Assembly (NCBI GenBank): GCA_023251805.1
Contig: JAHEYB010000003.1
Location: 46,249-110,248 of the forward strand
Source: Bacteroidota bacterium
Lineage (GTDB): Bacteria; Bacteroidota; Bacteroidia; 2-12-FULL-35-15
DNA: 64,000 nt
Direction: 5' to 3'
A program made the position numbers and the translations under genes. The notes under the pieces were generated by a model that worked only from the letters and a program-made list of their open reading frames with translations, ran no database searches and had not been told where the DNA came from. Position 1 is the stretch's first letter, and every line of letters starts with the position of its first letter. Shown here one piece after another: positions 9,647 through 18,633 of the stretch.

Positions 9647-11085
9647 AAATAAAATTTTATATACTTATTTTGTTTTTATTTACTATCCAGTTATGTTTCC
9701 CCCAACAGAAAAAGGTGGATTCACTATTACTTGCACTTAAAGCTACCAAAATTGACACTAACAGAGTAAATGTTTTAAATGAGTTGGCTGAAAAAGCTTG
9801 GGGAATGAGCAAATACGATAAGGCCATTCAGTATTCCAAACAATGTTTGGTTTTATCAGACAAATTAGGATATAAAAAAGGTATAGCAAAAGCTTATAAT
9901 ACAATTGGGCTCGTATTAAATTTGCAAGGATATTATGAGGAAGCACTACAAAATCATCAAAAAGCTTTAGCAATCAAAAAACAGTTGGGCGATAAAAAAA
10001 GTTTGTCCATTACATATAATAATATTGGCTTAGTGAATTTTAATCAAGGGAATTATATCGAGGCAGTCAAAAATCATCTTGAGTCTTTAAAATTGAAAGA
10101 AGAAATTGAAGATAAAAAAGGAATTGCGTCCTCTTATATAAATATTGGACTGGTATATAAGATGCAAAACAATCACAAAGATGCTTTAAAAAATTATTTT
10201 GCCGCCTTAAAAATTAATCAAGAAATTGATAACAAAAAATCAATGGCTACTTGCTACAATAATATTGCAAATATTTATTCACTGCAAAAAAAATTCAGTG
10301 ATGCAATACATTATTACTCACTTTCCTTGACAATCAGAAAAGAAATGAATGATAGTAGAGGGATTGGAGGGACTTACTATAATATTGGGTTTATTAATGA
10401 GCAACAGCAAGAGTATAGAAAAGCAATAGACAATTATTTAGCTTCCCTTGAGATTTGTCAAGAAACGGGCGACCTTGAGGGAATTGCAGCATCCTACAAT
10501 TCCTTAGGAAAAATGAGTGCTGAAATACATGAAATTTCGAAATCAAAACAATATCTAAACAAAGGATTGGAAATTTCTAAAAAAATAGGCAGTAAGGAAG
10601 ATATTAAGCAGAGTTACCATGGACTATATCTGACAGATAGTGCTACCGGGGATTTTAAAGCTGCTTACAACAACTATCAAAAGTACATTGGCTACCGCGA
10701 TAGCCTTAAAAATGATGAAAACACGAAAAAACTAGTTCAGTCGCAAATGCAATACGAATTTGATAAAAAAGAGGCTCAAACCCAAGCCGATCAGGAGAAA
10801 AAAGATGCATTAGCTTCAGAAGGTAAGAAAAAAAGGCAAATCACGCTGTACGCTATTAGTGCGGGTTTATTTCTCGTATTAATCTTATCATTAGTGATTT
10901 TCAGAAGTTTACAAACGAATAAAAAGAAAAATAAGATTATATCACTCCAAAAGGACCTTATGGAAGAAAAACAAACGGAAATACTCGACTCCATTAGGTA
11001 CGCAAAGAGAATACAGTACTCATTATTACCTACCGAAAAATATATTGCGAAAAGTTTGAATAGATTAAAAAATGATATAAATTAG
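9643..11085 (+). CDS. Split-sensor protein 5: periplasmic TPR, membrane segment, common tail
   Basis: 480 residues. Signal peptide at 1-20 (LCFPQ). Seven or so TPR units at ~45-330 (YNNIGLVNFNQGNYIEAVKN), the same SQMQYEFDKKE stalk as sensor 4, a membrane segment at ~400-424 (ISAGLFLVLILSLVIFRSL), and the tail EKQTEILDSIRYAKRIQYSL with LLPTEKYIAKSLNRLK. Sensors 4 and 5 are close paralogues in stalk and membrane segment but differ in their TPR faces. The stop lies 4 bases before the start of the free phosphatase gene, so the two should be made from one message. Confidence 0.88.
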   Translation: MKIKFYILILFLFTIQLCFPQQKKVDSLLLALKATKIDTNRVNVLNELAEKAWGMSKYDKAIQYSKQCLVLSDKLGYKKGIAKAYNTIGLVLNLQGYYEEALQNHQKALAIKKQLGDKKSLSITYNNIGLVNFNQGNYIEAVKNHLESLKLKEEIEDKKGIASSYINIGLVYKMQNNHKDALKNYFAALKINQEIDNKKSMATCYNNIANIYSLQKKFSDAIHYYSLSLTIRKEMNDSRGIGGTYYNIGFINEQQQEYRKAIDNYLASLEICQETGDLEGIAASYNSLGKMSAEIHEISKSKQYLNKGLEISKKIGSKEDIKQSYHGLYLTDSATGDFKAAYNNYQKYIGYRDSLKNDENTKKLVQSQMQYEFDKKEAQTQADQEKKDALASEGKKKRQITLYAISAGLFLVLILSLVIFRSLQTNKKKNKIISLQKDLMEEKQTEILDSIRYAKRIQYSLLPTEKYIAKSLNRLKNDIN

Positions 11086-11089
11086 CCAC

Positions 11090-11803
11090 ATGGAAACAAC
11101 TGCAACTGAAACTAAGAACTTTTTCATCCTTTACAAACCTAAAGATATTGTAAGTGGTGATTTTTACCATGCTATTGCTCACAAGCCAACAGGTAGCAAA
11201 ACAGAATTGTTTTATATGTGTACAGCGGATTGTACCGGACACGGAGTTCCGGGAGCTCTCATGAGTATGGTGGGGATTTCTCATTTAAATGAATCGATTA
11301 TTGAAAAAAATCTCATTCACCCAAATGATATCTTGGATAATATGAGAAAAGGTATCATTGCCTCTTTAAACCCTGAAGGCAGCGAAGAAGAAAGTAAAGA
11401 CGGTATGGATTGCGTACTTTGTGCATATGATTTCGAAAATATGAAATTGGAATTTGCTGCCGCTAATAATCCACTTTGGCTTATCAGAAATGGTGAAATG
11501 CAAGAGTTTAAGCCCGACAAAATGCCTGTAGGTATGTACCACTCTAAAACTGCTCCTTTTTCTTTGCAAACAATTGATTTGAAAAAAGGTGATATCGTTT
11601 ATACTTTTACCGATGGTTATGCCGATCAATTTGGTGGTGATAAAGGTAAAAAATACAAATACAAACAATTACAAGAAAAATTGCTACAAATTAAAGATTT
11701 ACCCCTTAGCGATCAAAAAGGAATTCTTGACAAAGAATTTGAAACTTGGAAAGGTAATTTAGAACAAGTGGATGACGTGCTTATCATTGGAGTAAAAATC
11801 TAA
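11090..11803 (+). CDS. Free-standing SpoIIE/PP2C-type serine phosphatase
   Basis: 237 residues that consist of the phosphatase domain only. Metal-binding aspartates are at Asp24 (DIVSGDFYH) and Asp47 (TADCTGHGVPG); others lie in KDGMDCVLC, TFTDGYADQFGG and the C-terminal EQVDDVLIIG. The family removes phosphate from Ser/Thr, usually on STAS-domain antagonists in partner-switching pathways. The protein begins exactly where the phosphatase starts in the two fused proteins downstream (KPKDIVxGDFY). It has no sensor, membrane segment or linker helix of its own. Five upstream genes supply that linker as their C-terminal tails, so I infer that it is controlled by them in trans. It is the last gene before a terminator. 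Confidence 0.93.
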   Translation: METTATETKNFFILYKPKDIVSGDFYHAIAHKPTGSKTELFYMCTADCTGHGVPGALMSMVGISHLNESIIEKNLIHPNDILDNMRKGIIASLNPEGSEEESKDGMDCVLCAYDFENMKLEFAAANNPLWLIRNGEMQEFKPDKMPVGMYHSKTAPFSLQTIDLKKGDIVYTFTDGYADQFGGDKGKKYKYKQLQEKLLQIKDLPLSDQKGILDKEFETWKGNLEQVDDVLIIGVKI

Positions 11804-11816
11804 ATTGATACAAAAG

Positions 11817-11851
11817 AAAAGCCCTCTTCGATTTCTCGGGGAGGGCTTTTT
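11817..11851 (+). terminator. Terminator closing the split-sensor operon
   Basis: AAAAGCCCTC and GAGGGCTTTT form a 10-bp stem followed by T residues, 14 bases after the phosphatase stop codon. It separates the split operon from the two fused sensor-phosphatase genes. Confidence 0.85.
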
Positions 11852-11876
11852 ATATTCCTATACATATCACCTCTAA

Positions 11877-14000
11877 ATGAAAAATCGGTTTCTCATTTTT
11901 TCTCTTTTTATTTTATCGCATCCCAGTTTTTCTGTGGGACAACAAATTGCTATTGATTCTCTCAAAACACTTCTCAAAACAGAAAAATACGATACAACAA
12001 AAGCTAATATTTTGCTTATTATAGCAGAAACCTCCAGCATTGACACCATTTATCGTGATTACAATCAACAAGCACTAGCTTTAGCCGAAAAAAATATTCC
12101 AATTTCAACCGGAAAAGAACTCAAAGCATTTTTAAGAATAAAAGCAAGTGCATATAATAATATTGGATACGATGAGACAACTCGTGGAAACTTAACCACT
12201 GCTCTTAACTATTATAATCAAAGCCTAAGCATTGAAAAAGAAATAAATAATGTTGCAGATATAGCATATGTACTAAACAACATTGCCGACATCTACGAAA
12301 CACAAGGAAATATTTCAGCAGCAATTAAATATTATGGTGAAAGCTTGAAAATGCATGAAAAAATAAATAATCAAAGGGGCATTGCTCAAGCTTACAATAA
12401 TTTTGGATTTATTTATTGTAATCAAGGTGATTTAGAAAAAGCACTAGATTATTATCAAAAAAGTTTTAAAATAAAAAAAGAACTGAACGACCAATCCGGA
12501 ATGGCTGTTTCGCTTAGTAATATAGGTTATGTATACATGCTTCAAAAACTGGATTACAAGGCTATGTCGTATTATCTGCTAGCACTTAAATCGGCAAAAG
12601 AAATAAATGATAAATTACGAATGGCATTGGTATATAGTAATATTGGAGGAATTTTAGAAAAACAAGGGAATCAAAACGGGGCACTTGAAAACTATACCAA
12701 AGGTTTAAAATTAAGTGAAGAAATTGAAGATGTAGACGGAATTTCTCATTACATGTCTAACCTTGGAGCACTTTATCTTAAAAGAGGTAAAACAGATAGC
12801 GCATTGTATTATGGCAACCAAGCAATGAAATATGCAAAAAGTATTGGTTCTCCCAAATTAATTTGTTTGTCATCCGAATTGCTAAAAAATGCTTACAAAG
12901 AAACTGGAAACACTGCAAAAGCGCTAGAATACTTCGAGCTCTTTTTTAAAATGAATGATAGTATCAATAACGAAGAAACTAAAAAAGCTACCTTCAAACA
13001 ACAACTTAGTTACGAGTACGACAAAAAAGAAACACTCGCTAAGGCGGAACAAGAAAAAAAAGATGTGGAAAATGCTTCTGCAATAAAACGACAACGAATT
13101 CTTACTTGGTCGATTGGCATCGGCCTGTTCATGGTTCTCGTTTTTTCTATTTTTCTTTATAAACGATTTTTGCTCACTCAAAAACAAAAGAAAATTATAG
13201 AGGAGCAAAAAATGATTGTAGATGCGAAAAATACCGAGATACTTGATTCTATTACTTATGCGAAACGTTTACAAGATGCCATTTTACCTCCGATAAAAAT
13301 AATAAAACAGCAATTTCCTCAATCCTTTGTTTTATTCAAACCGAAAGATATAGTAGCCGGTGATTTTTATTGGTTTGAGCAAATTAACGACCTTACTTTT
13401 TTTGCCGCTGCTGATTGCACTGGCCATGGCGTTCCGGGTGCTATGGTAAGTGTTGTTTGCTCAAATGCACTCAACAGAGCAGTGAAAGAGTTCGGGATTA
13501 CCGAACCTGGAAAAATTTTGGATAAAGTCAGAGAATTAGTTGTGGAAACTTTTGTCCGCAAGGACTCCTATGGAGAAAAAAGCGAAACAGATGTAAAAGA
13601 CGGAATGGACATCTCTATTTGTAGCTTCAATAAAAAAACAAATCAATTGAAATGGTCAGGCGCTAACAATCCCCTTTGGCTTATTAGAAATGCAACATTA
13701 ATTGAATACAAAGCCAACAAACAAGCAATAGGAAAAGTAGATGCTCCTATGCCGTTTACCACTCATGCTATAGACGTCCAAAAAAATGATTCCATTTATC
13801 TTTTCACAGACGGTTTCAGCGATCAATTTGGTGGGCCCAAAGGTAAAAAATTTAAGTATGCCCAATTTAAAGATGCATTAATATCCATCCAAATAATCGC
13901 AACCGAAACACAGGCGCTAGAACTAAACAAAACAATAGAAAACTGGAAAGGCCAACTAGAACAGGTTGACGATATTCTAGTGATTGGTATTAAGCTCTAA
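11877..14000 (+). CDS. Fused TPR sensor, membrane segment and SpoIIE/PP2C phosphatase 1
   Basis: 707 residues. Signal peptide (ending near SVGQQ), TPR units at ~80-340, stalk, membrane segment at ~403-424 (SIGIGLFMVLVFSIFLY), linker tail NTEILDSITYAKRLQDAILP, and a complete phosphatase from ~480 (KPKDIVAGDFYW with Asp496, ADCTGHGVPG, KDGMDIS, FTDGFSDQFGG, EQVDDILVIG). It is the assembled version of what the upstream operon encodes in pieces, although the linker reads AILPP where the split proteins have SLLPT. It follows the operon terminator, so it probably has its own promoter; none is obvious in the short gap. Confidence 0.93.
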   Translation: MKNRFLIFSLFILSHPSFSVGQQIAIDSLKTLLKTEKYDTTKANILLIIAETSSIDTIYRDYNQQALALAEKNIPISTGKELKAFLRIKASAYNNIGYDETTRGNLTTALNYYNQSLSIEKEINNVADIAYVLNNIADIYETQGNISAAIKYYGESLKMHEKINNQRGIAQAYNNFGFIYCNQGDLEKALDYYQKSFKIKKELNDQSGMAVSLSNIGYVYMLQKLDYKAMSYYLLALKSAKEINDKLRMALVYSNIGGILEKQGNQNGALENYTKGLKLSEEIEDVDGISHYMSNLGALYLKRGKTDSALYYGNQAMKYAKSIGSPKLICLSSELLKNAYKETGNTAKALEYFELFFKMNDSINNEETKKATFKQQLSYEYDKKETLAKAEQEKKDVENASAIKRQRILTWSIGIGLFMVLVFSIFLYKRFLLTQKQKKIIEEQKMIVDAKNTEILDSITYAKRLQDAILPPIKIIKQQFPQSFVLFKPKDIVAGDFYWFEQINDLTFFAAADCTGHGVPGAMVSVVCSNALNRAVKEFGITEPGKILDKVRELVVETFVRKDSYGEKSETDVKDGMDISICSFNKKTNQLKWSGANNPLWLIRNATLIEYKANKQAIGKVDAPMPFTTHAIDVQKNDSIYLFTDGFSDQFGGPKGKKFKYAQFKDALISIQIIATETQALELNKTIENWKGQLEQVDDILVIGIKL

Positions 14001-14070
14001 CATTATTAGAAAATTCCATTTTTTGATATTAGTTTTTTTGTAATAGTTATTGTATATTTATCATGTATAT

Positions 14071-16080
14071 ATGAAAAAACTTTTACTCCTATTTCTTATA
14101 ATTTTTACTCAATTAATTTTCAATATTTGCAGTTCGCAAAATATTGATTCGCTTTGGGGTGTCTATCGTAATGTCAAAATTCCCGATAGCATTCGGCTAG
14201 AAGCATTTAATGATATTGCTTGGAGCTTACTTTATACAAATCCCGACTCCACCTATATTTTAGGACATGAAGAATTGGAGATGTCCAGAGCAAAACATCT
14301 TAAAAAATGTGAAACGAATGCATTAAATACAATCGGTGCATCTTATCAAGTTCGAGGAAATTATATCATGGCCGTTGATTACTATCAACAATGTTTAAAA
14401 ATAAGAGAAGAACAAAACGACTTACGCGGTGTTGCAAAATCATTGGCAAATATCGGAAGTATTTATATTAACATCGAAAATTTTGACAAAGCACTCGAAT
14501 ATCAACTCCGAAGTTTAAAACTTGCAGAGCAACTTGGGAATAAAGAGAGTGCAGCCAGTTCCCTTAATAACATTGGAATCATCTACCATAAGTTTTCAAA
14601 ATTTGAAAAAGCCCTTTACTATAACCAAAGAAGCTTAAAGCTTTATAATGAGTTGGGCGACAAACAAGGAGTTGCTGCTTCATATGCAAATATTGGAAAC
14701 ATCTATTCTTCTTTAAAAGATTATGAAAAAGCGAAGGAGTACCAAACAAAAAGTAATTCCATAAGTATGGAAATTGGTGATAAGCGCGGAGAATCAACAT
14801 CATTAACTGCTTTAGGTATTTCTCGTTTGGCACAAAAAAAATATTCGGAAGCATTAAAAGATTTGATTCGTGCCCAGCAAATTTCAGTTGAGATAAAAGA
14901 CCTTGCTTCTGAAAAAGAAGCTACAAGTGGTTTATATGAAACCTATAAAGCAATGGGCGATAATCTTAAAGCCTTACAAAGTTACGAACGATTTTCTGTT
15001 TTAAAAGACAGCATTTTAAAAGATGATAACCAAAGAAAAATTGCAAATAAAGAATTGGAATATCAATACGAGAAAAAAGTTGCGGCCGACAGTGTTAAAA
15101 ATGAAGAAGAGCGAAAAGTAACACATGCCTTAATTCTTGCAAAAAATGCACAAATTGAACAGGACAATACACAAAAATGGGCCTTATACGGTGGTTTGTG
15201 TTTACTATTGGTTTTCGGTGGATTGATGTACAATAGATTTAGGATTACTATTAAGCAAAAAAATATTATCGAAATTCAAAAACAAAAAACGGAAAAACAA
15301 AAAGAAATTATTGAAGAAAAACAAAAAGAAATTCTTGCTTCTATCTCCTACGCAAAACGTTTGCAAGAAGCAATTTTGCCTCCACACAGTTTAATTAAAC
15401 AACATCTTCCAAATTCCTTTTTCTTTTACAAACCAAAAGACATTGTAGCTGGCGATTTTTATTGGCTCGAAACCGATCAAAAAAATAGCGATGTTTTGTT
15501 GTTTGCAGCCGCAGATTGTACCGGACACGGAGTTCCTGGAGCAATGGTAAGCGTTGTTTGCTCTAACGCTTTAAATAGGACAGTAAATGAGTTTAACATC
15601 ACAAATCCAGGTGATATTTTAGATAAAGTAAGTGAGTTGGTTGTTGAAACTTTTGAAAAAAGTGAAAGTGAAGTAAACGATGGAATGGATATTTCCTTAT
15701 GTAATTTTAATAAGAATACATTGGAATTAAAATGGAGTGGCGCAAACAATCCTCTTTGGATTATCAGAAATAAAACATTAATTGAATACAAACCAAATAA
15801 ACAACCAATTGGAAAAGTGGATGCCCCTACTCCATTTATTACTCAAACTATTCAATTACAAAAAAATGATACTATCTATATTTTTACTGACGGTTATGCC
15901 GACCAATTTGGTGGAGAGAAAGGCAAAAAATTTAAGCTTTCGAGTTTGCAAGATTTATTTTTAGAAAAATGTCAGCTTTCTATGGATCAACAATTAATTG
16001 AAGTAGAAGCCACACTAAAAAACTGGCAAGGCAGTATCGACCAAGTGGACGACATATTAATAATCGGTATAAAGATATGA
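14071..16080 (+). CDS. Fused TPR sensor, membrane segment and SpoIIE/PP2C phosphatase 2
   Basis: 669 residues from the ATG at 14071; the track start at 14050 is a TTG ahead of the true signal peptide (MKKLLLLFLIIFTQL). TPR units at ~75-300, stalk, membrane segment at ~368-390 (YGGLCLLLVFGGLMYNRF), linker EKQKEILASISYAKRLQEAI with ILPP, then the phosphatase (KPKDIVAGDFYW with Asp462, ADCTGHGVPG, NDGMDIS, FTDGYADQFGG, QVDDILIIG). The cytoplasmic linker of split sensor 3 is nearly identical to this one up to the phosphatase. No partner-switch kinase or STAS protein lies nearby. Confidence 0.93.
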   Translation: MKKLLLLFLIIFTQLIFNICSSQNIDSLWGVYRNVKIPDSIRLEAFNDIAWSLLYTNPDSTYILGHEELEMSRAKHLKKCETNALNTIGASYQVRGNYIMAVDYYQQCLKIREEQNDLRGVAKSLANIGSIYINIENFDKALEYQLRSLKLAEQLGNKESAASSLNNIGIIYHKFSKFEKALYYNQRSLKLYNELGDKQGVAASYANIGNIYSSLKDYEKAKEYQTKSNSISMEIGDKRGESTSLTALGISRLAQKKYSEALKDLIRAQQISVEIKDLASEKEATSGLYETYKAMGDNLKALQSYERFSVLKDSILKDDNQRKIANKELEYQYEKKVAADSVKNEEERKVTHALILAKNAQIEQDNTQKWALYGGLCLLLVFGGLMYNRFRITIKQKNIIEIQKQKTEKQKEIIEEKQKEILASISYAKRLQEAILPPHSLIKQHLPNSFFFYKPKDIVAGDFYWLETDQKNSDVLLFAAADCTGHGVPGAMVSVVCSNALNRTVNEFNITNPGDILDKVSELVVETFEKSESEVNDGMDISLCNFNKNTLELKWSGANNPLWIIRNKTLIEYKPNKQPIGKVDAPTPFITQTIQLQKNDTIYIFTDGYADQFGGEKGKKFKLSSLQDLFLEKCQLSMDQQLIEVEATLKNWQGSIDQVDDILIIGIKI

Positions 16081-16198
16081 AGCACCTTCACGCTGAAAAA
16101 TAGCAACAAAACGCTTAATTTCATTATAACTACCTGATTTTCAATAAATTGATAGAACCTGCTTGAACTTTAAACTCATCGAGTCATTCCTTCATTCG

Positions 16199-16223
16199 TC
16201 TACGATTTTTCAACAGTCGTAGA
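16199..16223. repeat. Short inverted repeat after the phosphatase genes
   Basis: TCTACGA and TCGTAGA are separated by 11 bases. No T-run follows, so terminator function is doubtful. The rest of 16081-16310 shows only the promoter-like motif listed next. Confidence 0.35.
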
Positions 16224-16252
16224 TATCTGTAAATCAATTGTCTAAATAATAG

Positions 16253-16281
16253 TTTGTTAGCAACTATTATCCCTATCTTTA
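16253..16281 (+). promoter_or_regulatory. Possible Bacteroidota promoter for the 16311 gene
   Basis: TTTG at 16253-16256, a 17-base spacer and TATCTTTA at 16274-16281 resemble the TTTG / TAnnTTTG pattern with one mismatch at the last base. The ATG follows 29 bases later. Confidence 0.4.
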
Positions 16282-16310
16282 CTCTCCCACATTACTTAAT
16301 ATTAAATATC

Positions 16311-16763
16311 ATGTTTGAAATTTTAAAAAGTTTTGAGTCAAAGTATGGTCACCTTAAGAAAAAAGGCTTGACTATTGAAGGATTGGCTATGGTTGATGTG
16401 AAAAAGAAAAAACATGTTATTAAAATCAGTCGACCACTGATTTTTGACAATCGTCTACTTCCTAAGAAGTTTGAAGGATTGGATATCAAAACCAATATCA
16501 AATTAAATGATGACATGCCATCTGAATTTAAAGTTGATCGTACTCAACCTGATTGGCATAAAACACAATACATTTGGGCTCCCGAACGTTTTGAAAAATA
16601 CGTTAATCGTTGTGAAAAAGAATTAAAATCACAATTAAACAGCCCTTTAATGAGCAAACAAGATTTACTAGATGCATTGTGCTTCGGTAATTTTGAAGAA
16701 CACAAGCAAAAAAGCATTCAATTAATCAAAGAAGGTAAATTGCCTGCTTATCACGAGAACTAA
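16311..16763 (+). CDS. Conserved-looking cytoplasmic protein, unrecognised
   Basis: 150 residues from the ATG at 16311; the track's upstream part (16254 on) is AT-rich leader. No signal peptide or membrane segment. The N-terminal half is lysine-rich (KKKGLTIEGLAMVDVKKKKH). The middle has a Trp pair in DRTQPDWHKTQYIWAPERFE. The end is helical and charged. I do not recognise the family. It stands alone between a possible promoter and a good terminator. Confidence 0.65.
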   Translation: MFEILKSFESKYGHLKKKGLTIEGLAMVDVKKKKHVIKISRPLIFDNRLLPKKFEGLDIKTNIKLNDDMPSEFKVDRTQPDWHKTQYIWAPERFEKYVNRCEKELKSQLNSPLMSKQDLLDALCFGNFEEHKQKSIQLIKEGKLPAYHEN

Positions 16764-16800
16764 TTAAAATTAATATAAGGGTTAAACATTGGTTTAATTG

Positions 16801-16831
16801 AGTCCCCTCGTTAATTCGGAGGGACTTTTTT
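16801..16831 (+). terminator. Terminator after the 16311 gene
   Basis: AGTCCC and GGGACT form the base of a stem, with partly paired CTCG/CGGA above it, followed by six T residues. Confidence 0.7.
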
Positions 16832-16884
16832 ATTTCTATCCAATTCGTATCACTTTATAACTGATTTTTATAATAAATTATCTC

Positions 16885-16892
16885 TAAATTTG
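16885..16892 (+). promoter_or_regulatory. Possible -7 box (TAAATTTG) before the enoyl-CoA hydratase gene
   Basis: Perfect match to TAnnTTTG, about 60 bases before the ATG. No TTTG is visible at the expected -33 distance, so support is partial. Confidence 0.4.
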
Positions 16893-16951
16893 TTTTTTGC
16901 TATAGTTTAAAACTCTACAAATTACTAATTCTACAAATCAAAAATTTTCAC

Positions 16952-17710
16952 ATGGAAGGTCATATCAAATCAACCACCGCGAACGGAATCGCAATCATTA
17001 CTTTTTTTCATCCTCAAAGTAATTCAATGCCGGGAGTGTTATTACGACAACTGGCAGAAGAAATTACAAAAGCAGGAAAAGATGAAAATGCAAAGGTGAT
17101 TGTATTGCAAAGTGAAGGCGATAAAGCTTTTTGTGCCGGTGCTTCGTTTGATGAATTAATCTCTATCAAAGACTTAGAAACAGGAAAAAAATTTTTCTCC
17201 GGTTTTGCAATGGTAATAAATGCAATTCGAACTGCTCCTAAATTTGTTATTGCTCGCGTACAAGGAAAAGCTGTTGGGGGTGGTGTTGGAATTGCATCTG
17301 CTGCTGATTATACATTAGCAATCGATTCTGCTTCTATTAAACTGAGTGAACTTGCTGTTGGTATAGGCCCATTTGTAGTTGGACCAGCAGTTGAACGTAA
17401 AGTTGGAACATCTGCTTTCACTTCCTTATCCATCAATGCTACAGAATGGCAAACTGCTTCTTGGGCTAGAGAAAAAGGATTATATGTTGATATATTTAAA
17501 TCTGTTGAAGAATTAGATGCGGCAATTGTATCACTCGCTGATAAACTTTCTAAATCAAATCCTGAAGCAATGGCAATGCTTAAAAAAGTGTTCTGGAGAG
17601 GAACCGAAAACTGGGACACTCTTTTAATTGAACGCGCAGAAATGAGTGGCAAACTTGTCCTTTCAGAATTTACAATAAACGCTATCAATAAATTTAAAGC
17701 AAAAGCGTAA
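16952..17710 (+). CDS. Enoyl-CoA hydratase/isomerase family protein, possible PaaF-type step
   Basis: 252 residues, the normal crotonase length. The oxyanion-hole regions are present (FCAGASFDEL and GKAVGGGVGIASAADYT). Against rat enoyl-CoA hydratase, the first catalytic Glu (GGGCEL) is replaced by Gly here, while the second (SELAVGIGP) is kept. This pattern is common in Bacteroidota hydratase/isomerase paralogues. The main paa cluster has PaaG but no obvious PaaF (2,3-dehydroadipyl-CoA hydratase), so this gene is a candidate for that step. A role in branched-chain acid breakdown is equally possible. The following rluF gene is on the same strand. Confidence 0.85.
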   Translation: MEGHIKSTTANGIAIITFFHPQSNSMPGVLLRQLAEEITKAGKDENAKVIVLQSEGDKAFCAGASFDELISIKDLETGKKFFSGFAMVINAIRTAPKFVIARVQGKAVGGGVGIASAADYTLAIDSASIKLSELAVGIGPFVVGPAVERKVGTSAFTSLSINATEWQTASWAREKGLYVDIFKSVEELDAAIVSLADKLSKSNPEAMAMLKKVFWRGTENWDTLLIERAEMSGKLVLSEFTINAINKFKAKA

Positions 17711-17798
17711 CTAATTAATGGTTGATGGTTTTTGGTTGTTTGATCTATATCAATACAACAATTTTCTAACAACAAATAACAAACAACTATCAACTAAC

Positions 17799-18539
17799 AT
17801 GTTAACCCGCCTCAACAAGTACATCAGCGATACCGGAACTTGCTCTAGACGCGAAGCTGATAAACTGATTGAACAAGGTCGAGTTACTGTTAATGGAAAA
17901 GTTCCTGAACTTGGAACAAAAGTTTCGGATGAAGATGTAATCACCATCGACTTAAAACCATTAAAGTCGAAAGAGAAATTAATTTACATCGCATTCAATA
18001 AACCTCCTGGAATTACTTGCACTACAGATTTAAAAGATAAAGACAATATCATTGAATTTATCAATCATCCAAAAAGAATTTTTCCAATTGGTCGATTAGA
18101 TAAACCTTCCGAAGGATTAATTTTCCTAACGAATGATGGCGACATCGTAAATAAAATTTTACGTGCTGGCAATAATCATGAAAAAGAATATTTGGTAATG
18201 GTGGATAAACCCATCTCTCCCGACTTTATCCAGAAAATGGGAAACGGAGTCGATATTGGAGATGCAGTTACGAAAAAATGTTTTGTAAAACAGGAAGCAG
18301 ATAATAAATTCAGAATTATTTTAACACAAGGCTTGAACCGACAAATCCGCAGAATGTGTGATGCATTGGATTACAAAGTGTGGAAACTTCAACGCATTCG
18401 AATTATGAATGTTAATGTGAATGGCATCAACAATGGCGGCTGGAGATATTTGACGAGTGAAGAAATGGATACGATTAATAATTTGGTAGCGAATTCAAGC
18501 AAAACGGAAGAAGCATCGGTGATCGATAATATTGATTGA
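17799..18539 (+). CDS. rluF: RluF-like 23S rRNA pseudouridine synthase
   Basis: 246 residues from the ATG at 17799; the track start at 17718 reads through an AACAAC-type repeat that ends just before the ATG. An S4 domain lies at the N terminus (LNKYISDTGTCSRREADKLI). The catalytic motif is GRLDKPSEGLIFLTNDGD with the conserved Asp, and GLNRQIRRMCDALDY lies near the C terminus. Similarity to E. coli RluF (U2604 of 23S rRNA) is strong along the whole length, including HPKRIFPIGRLD and RAGNNHEKEYLV. RluB/E-type enzymes would lack several of these stretches. Confidence 0.92.
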   Translation: MLTRLNKYISDTGTCSRREADKLIEQGRVTVNGKVPELGTKVSDEDVITIDLKPLKSKEKLIYIAFNKPPGITCTTDLKDKDNIIEFINHPKRIFPIGRLDKPSEGLIFLTNDGDIVNKILRAGNNHEKEYLVMVDKPISPDFIQKMGNGVDIGDAVTKKCFVKQEADNKFRIILTQGLNRQIRRMCDALDYKVWKLQRIRIMNVNVNGINNGGWRYLTSEEMDTINNLVANSSKTEEASVIDNID

Positions 18540-18569
18540 TGGCAATTGTTTTGTCGAAATCGGATCATG

Positions 18570-18597
18570 TCCCCCTTTGGAGGGGGCAGGGGGAGGA
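18570..18597. repeat. G/C-rich palindromic repeat, family R1
   Basis: CCCCCTTTGGAGGGGG followed by CAGGGGGAGG. One of at least eight related copies in the window (22775, 23138, 27760, 27828, 42094, 56511, and in frame at 26721). It lies between rluF and the DUF3817 gene. Confidence 0.8.
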
Positions 18598-18633
18598 AGC
18601 AATTACGATTACAACTCTTATTAAACTTAGTAC

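Noticed and set aside
5198-11085. Reading the sensor genes as frameshifted remains of full fusions
   Set aside because: No phosphatase remnants exist between them in any frame; the stops overlap the next starts precisely, and the tail motif is intact in all five.
17308-17793. 161-residue minus-strand ORF
   Set aside because: Antisense shadow of the enoyl-CoA hydratase gene; no sensible protein pattern and no start signal.
18570-18597. R1 repeats as CRISPR units
   Set aside because: Copies are single and kilobases apart, with no spacers and no cas genes.
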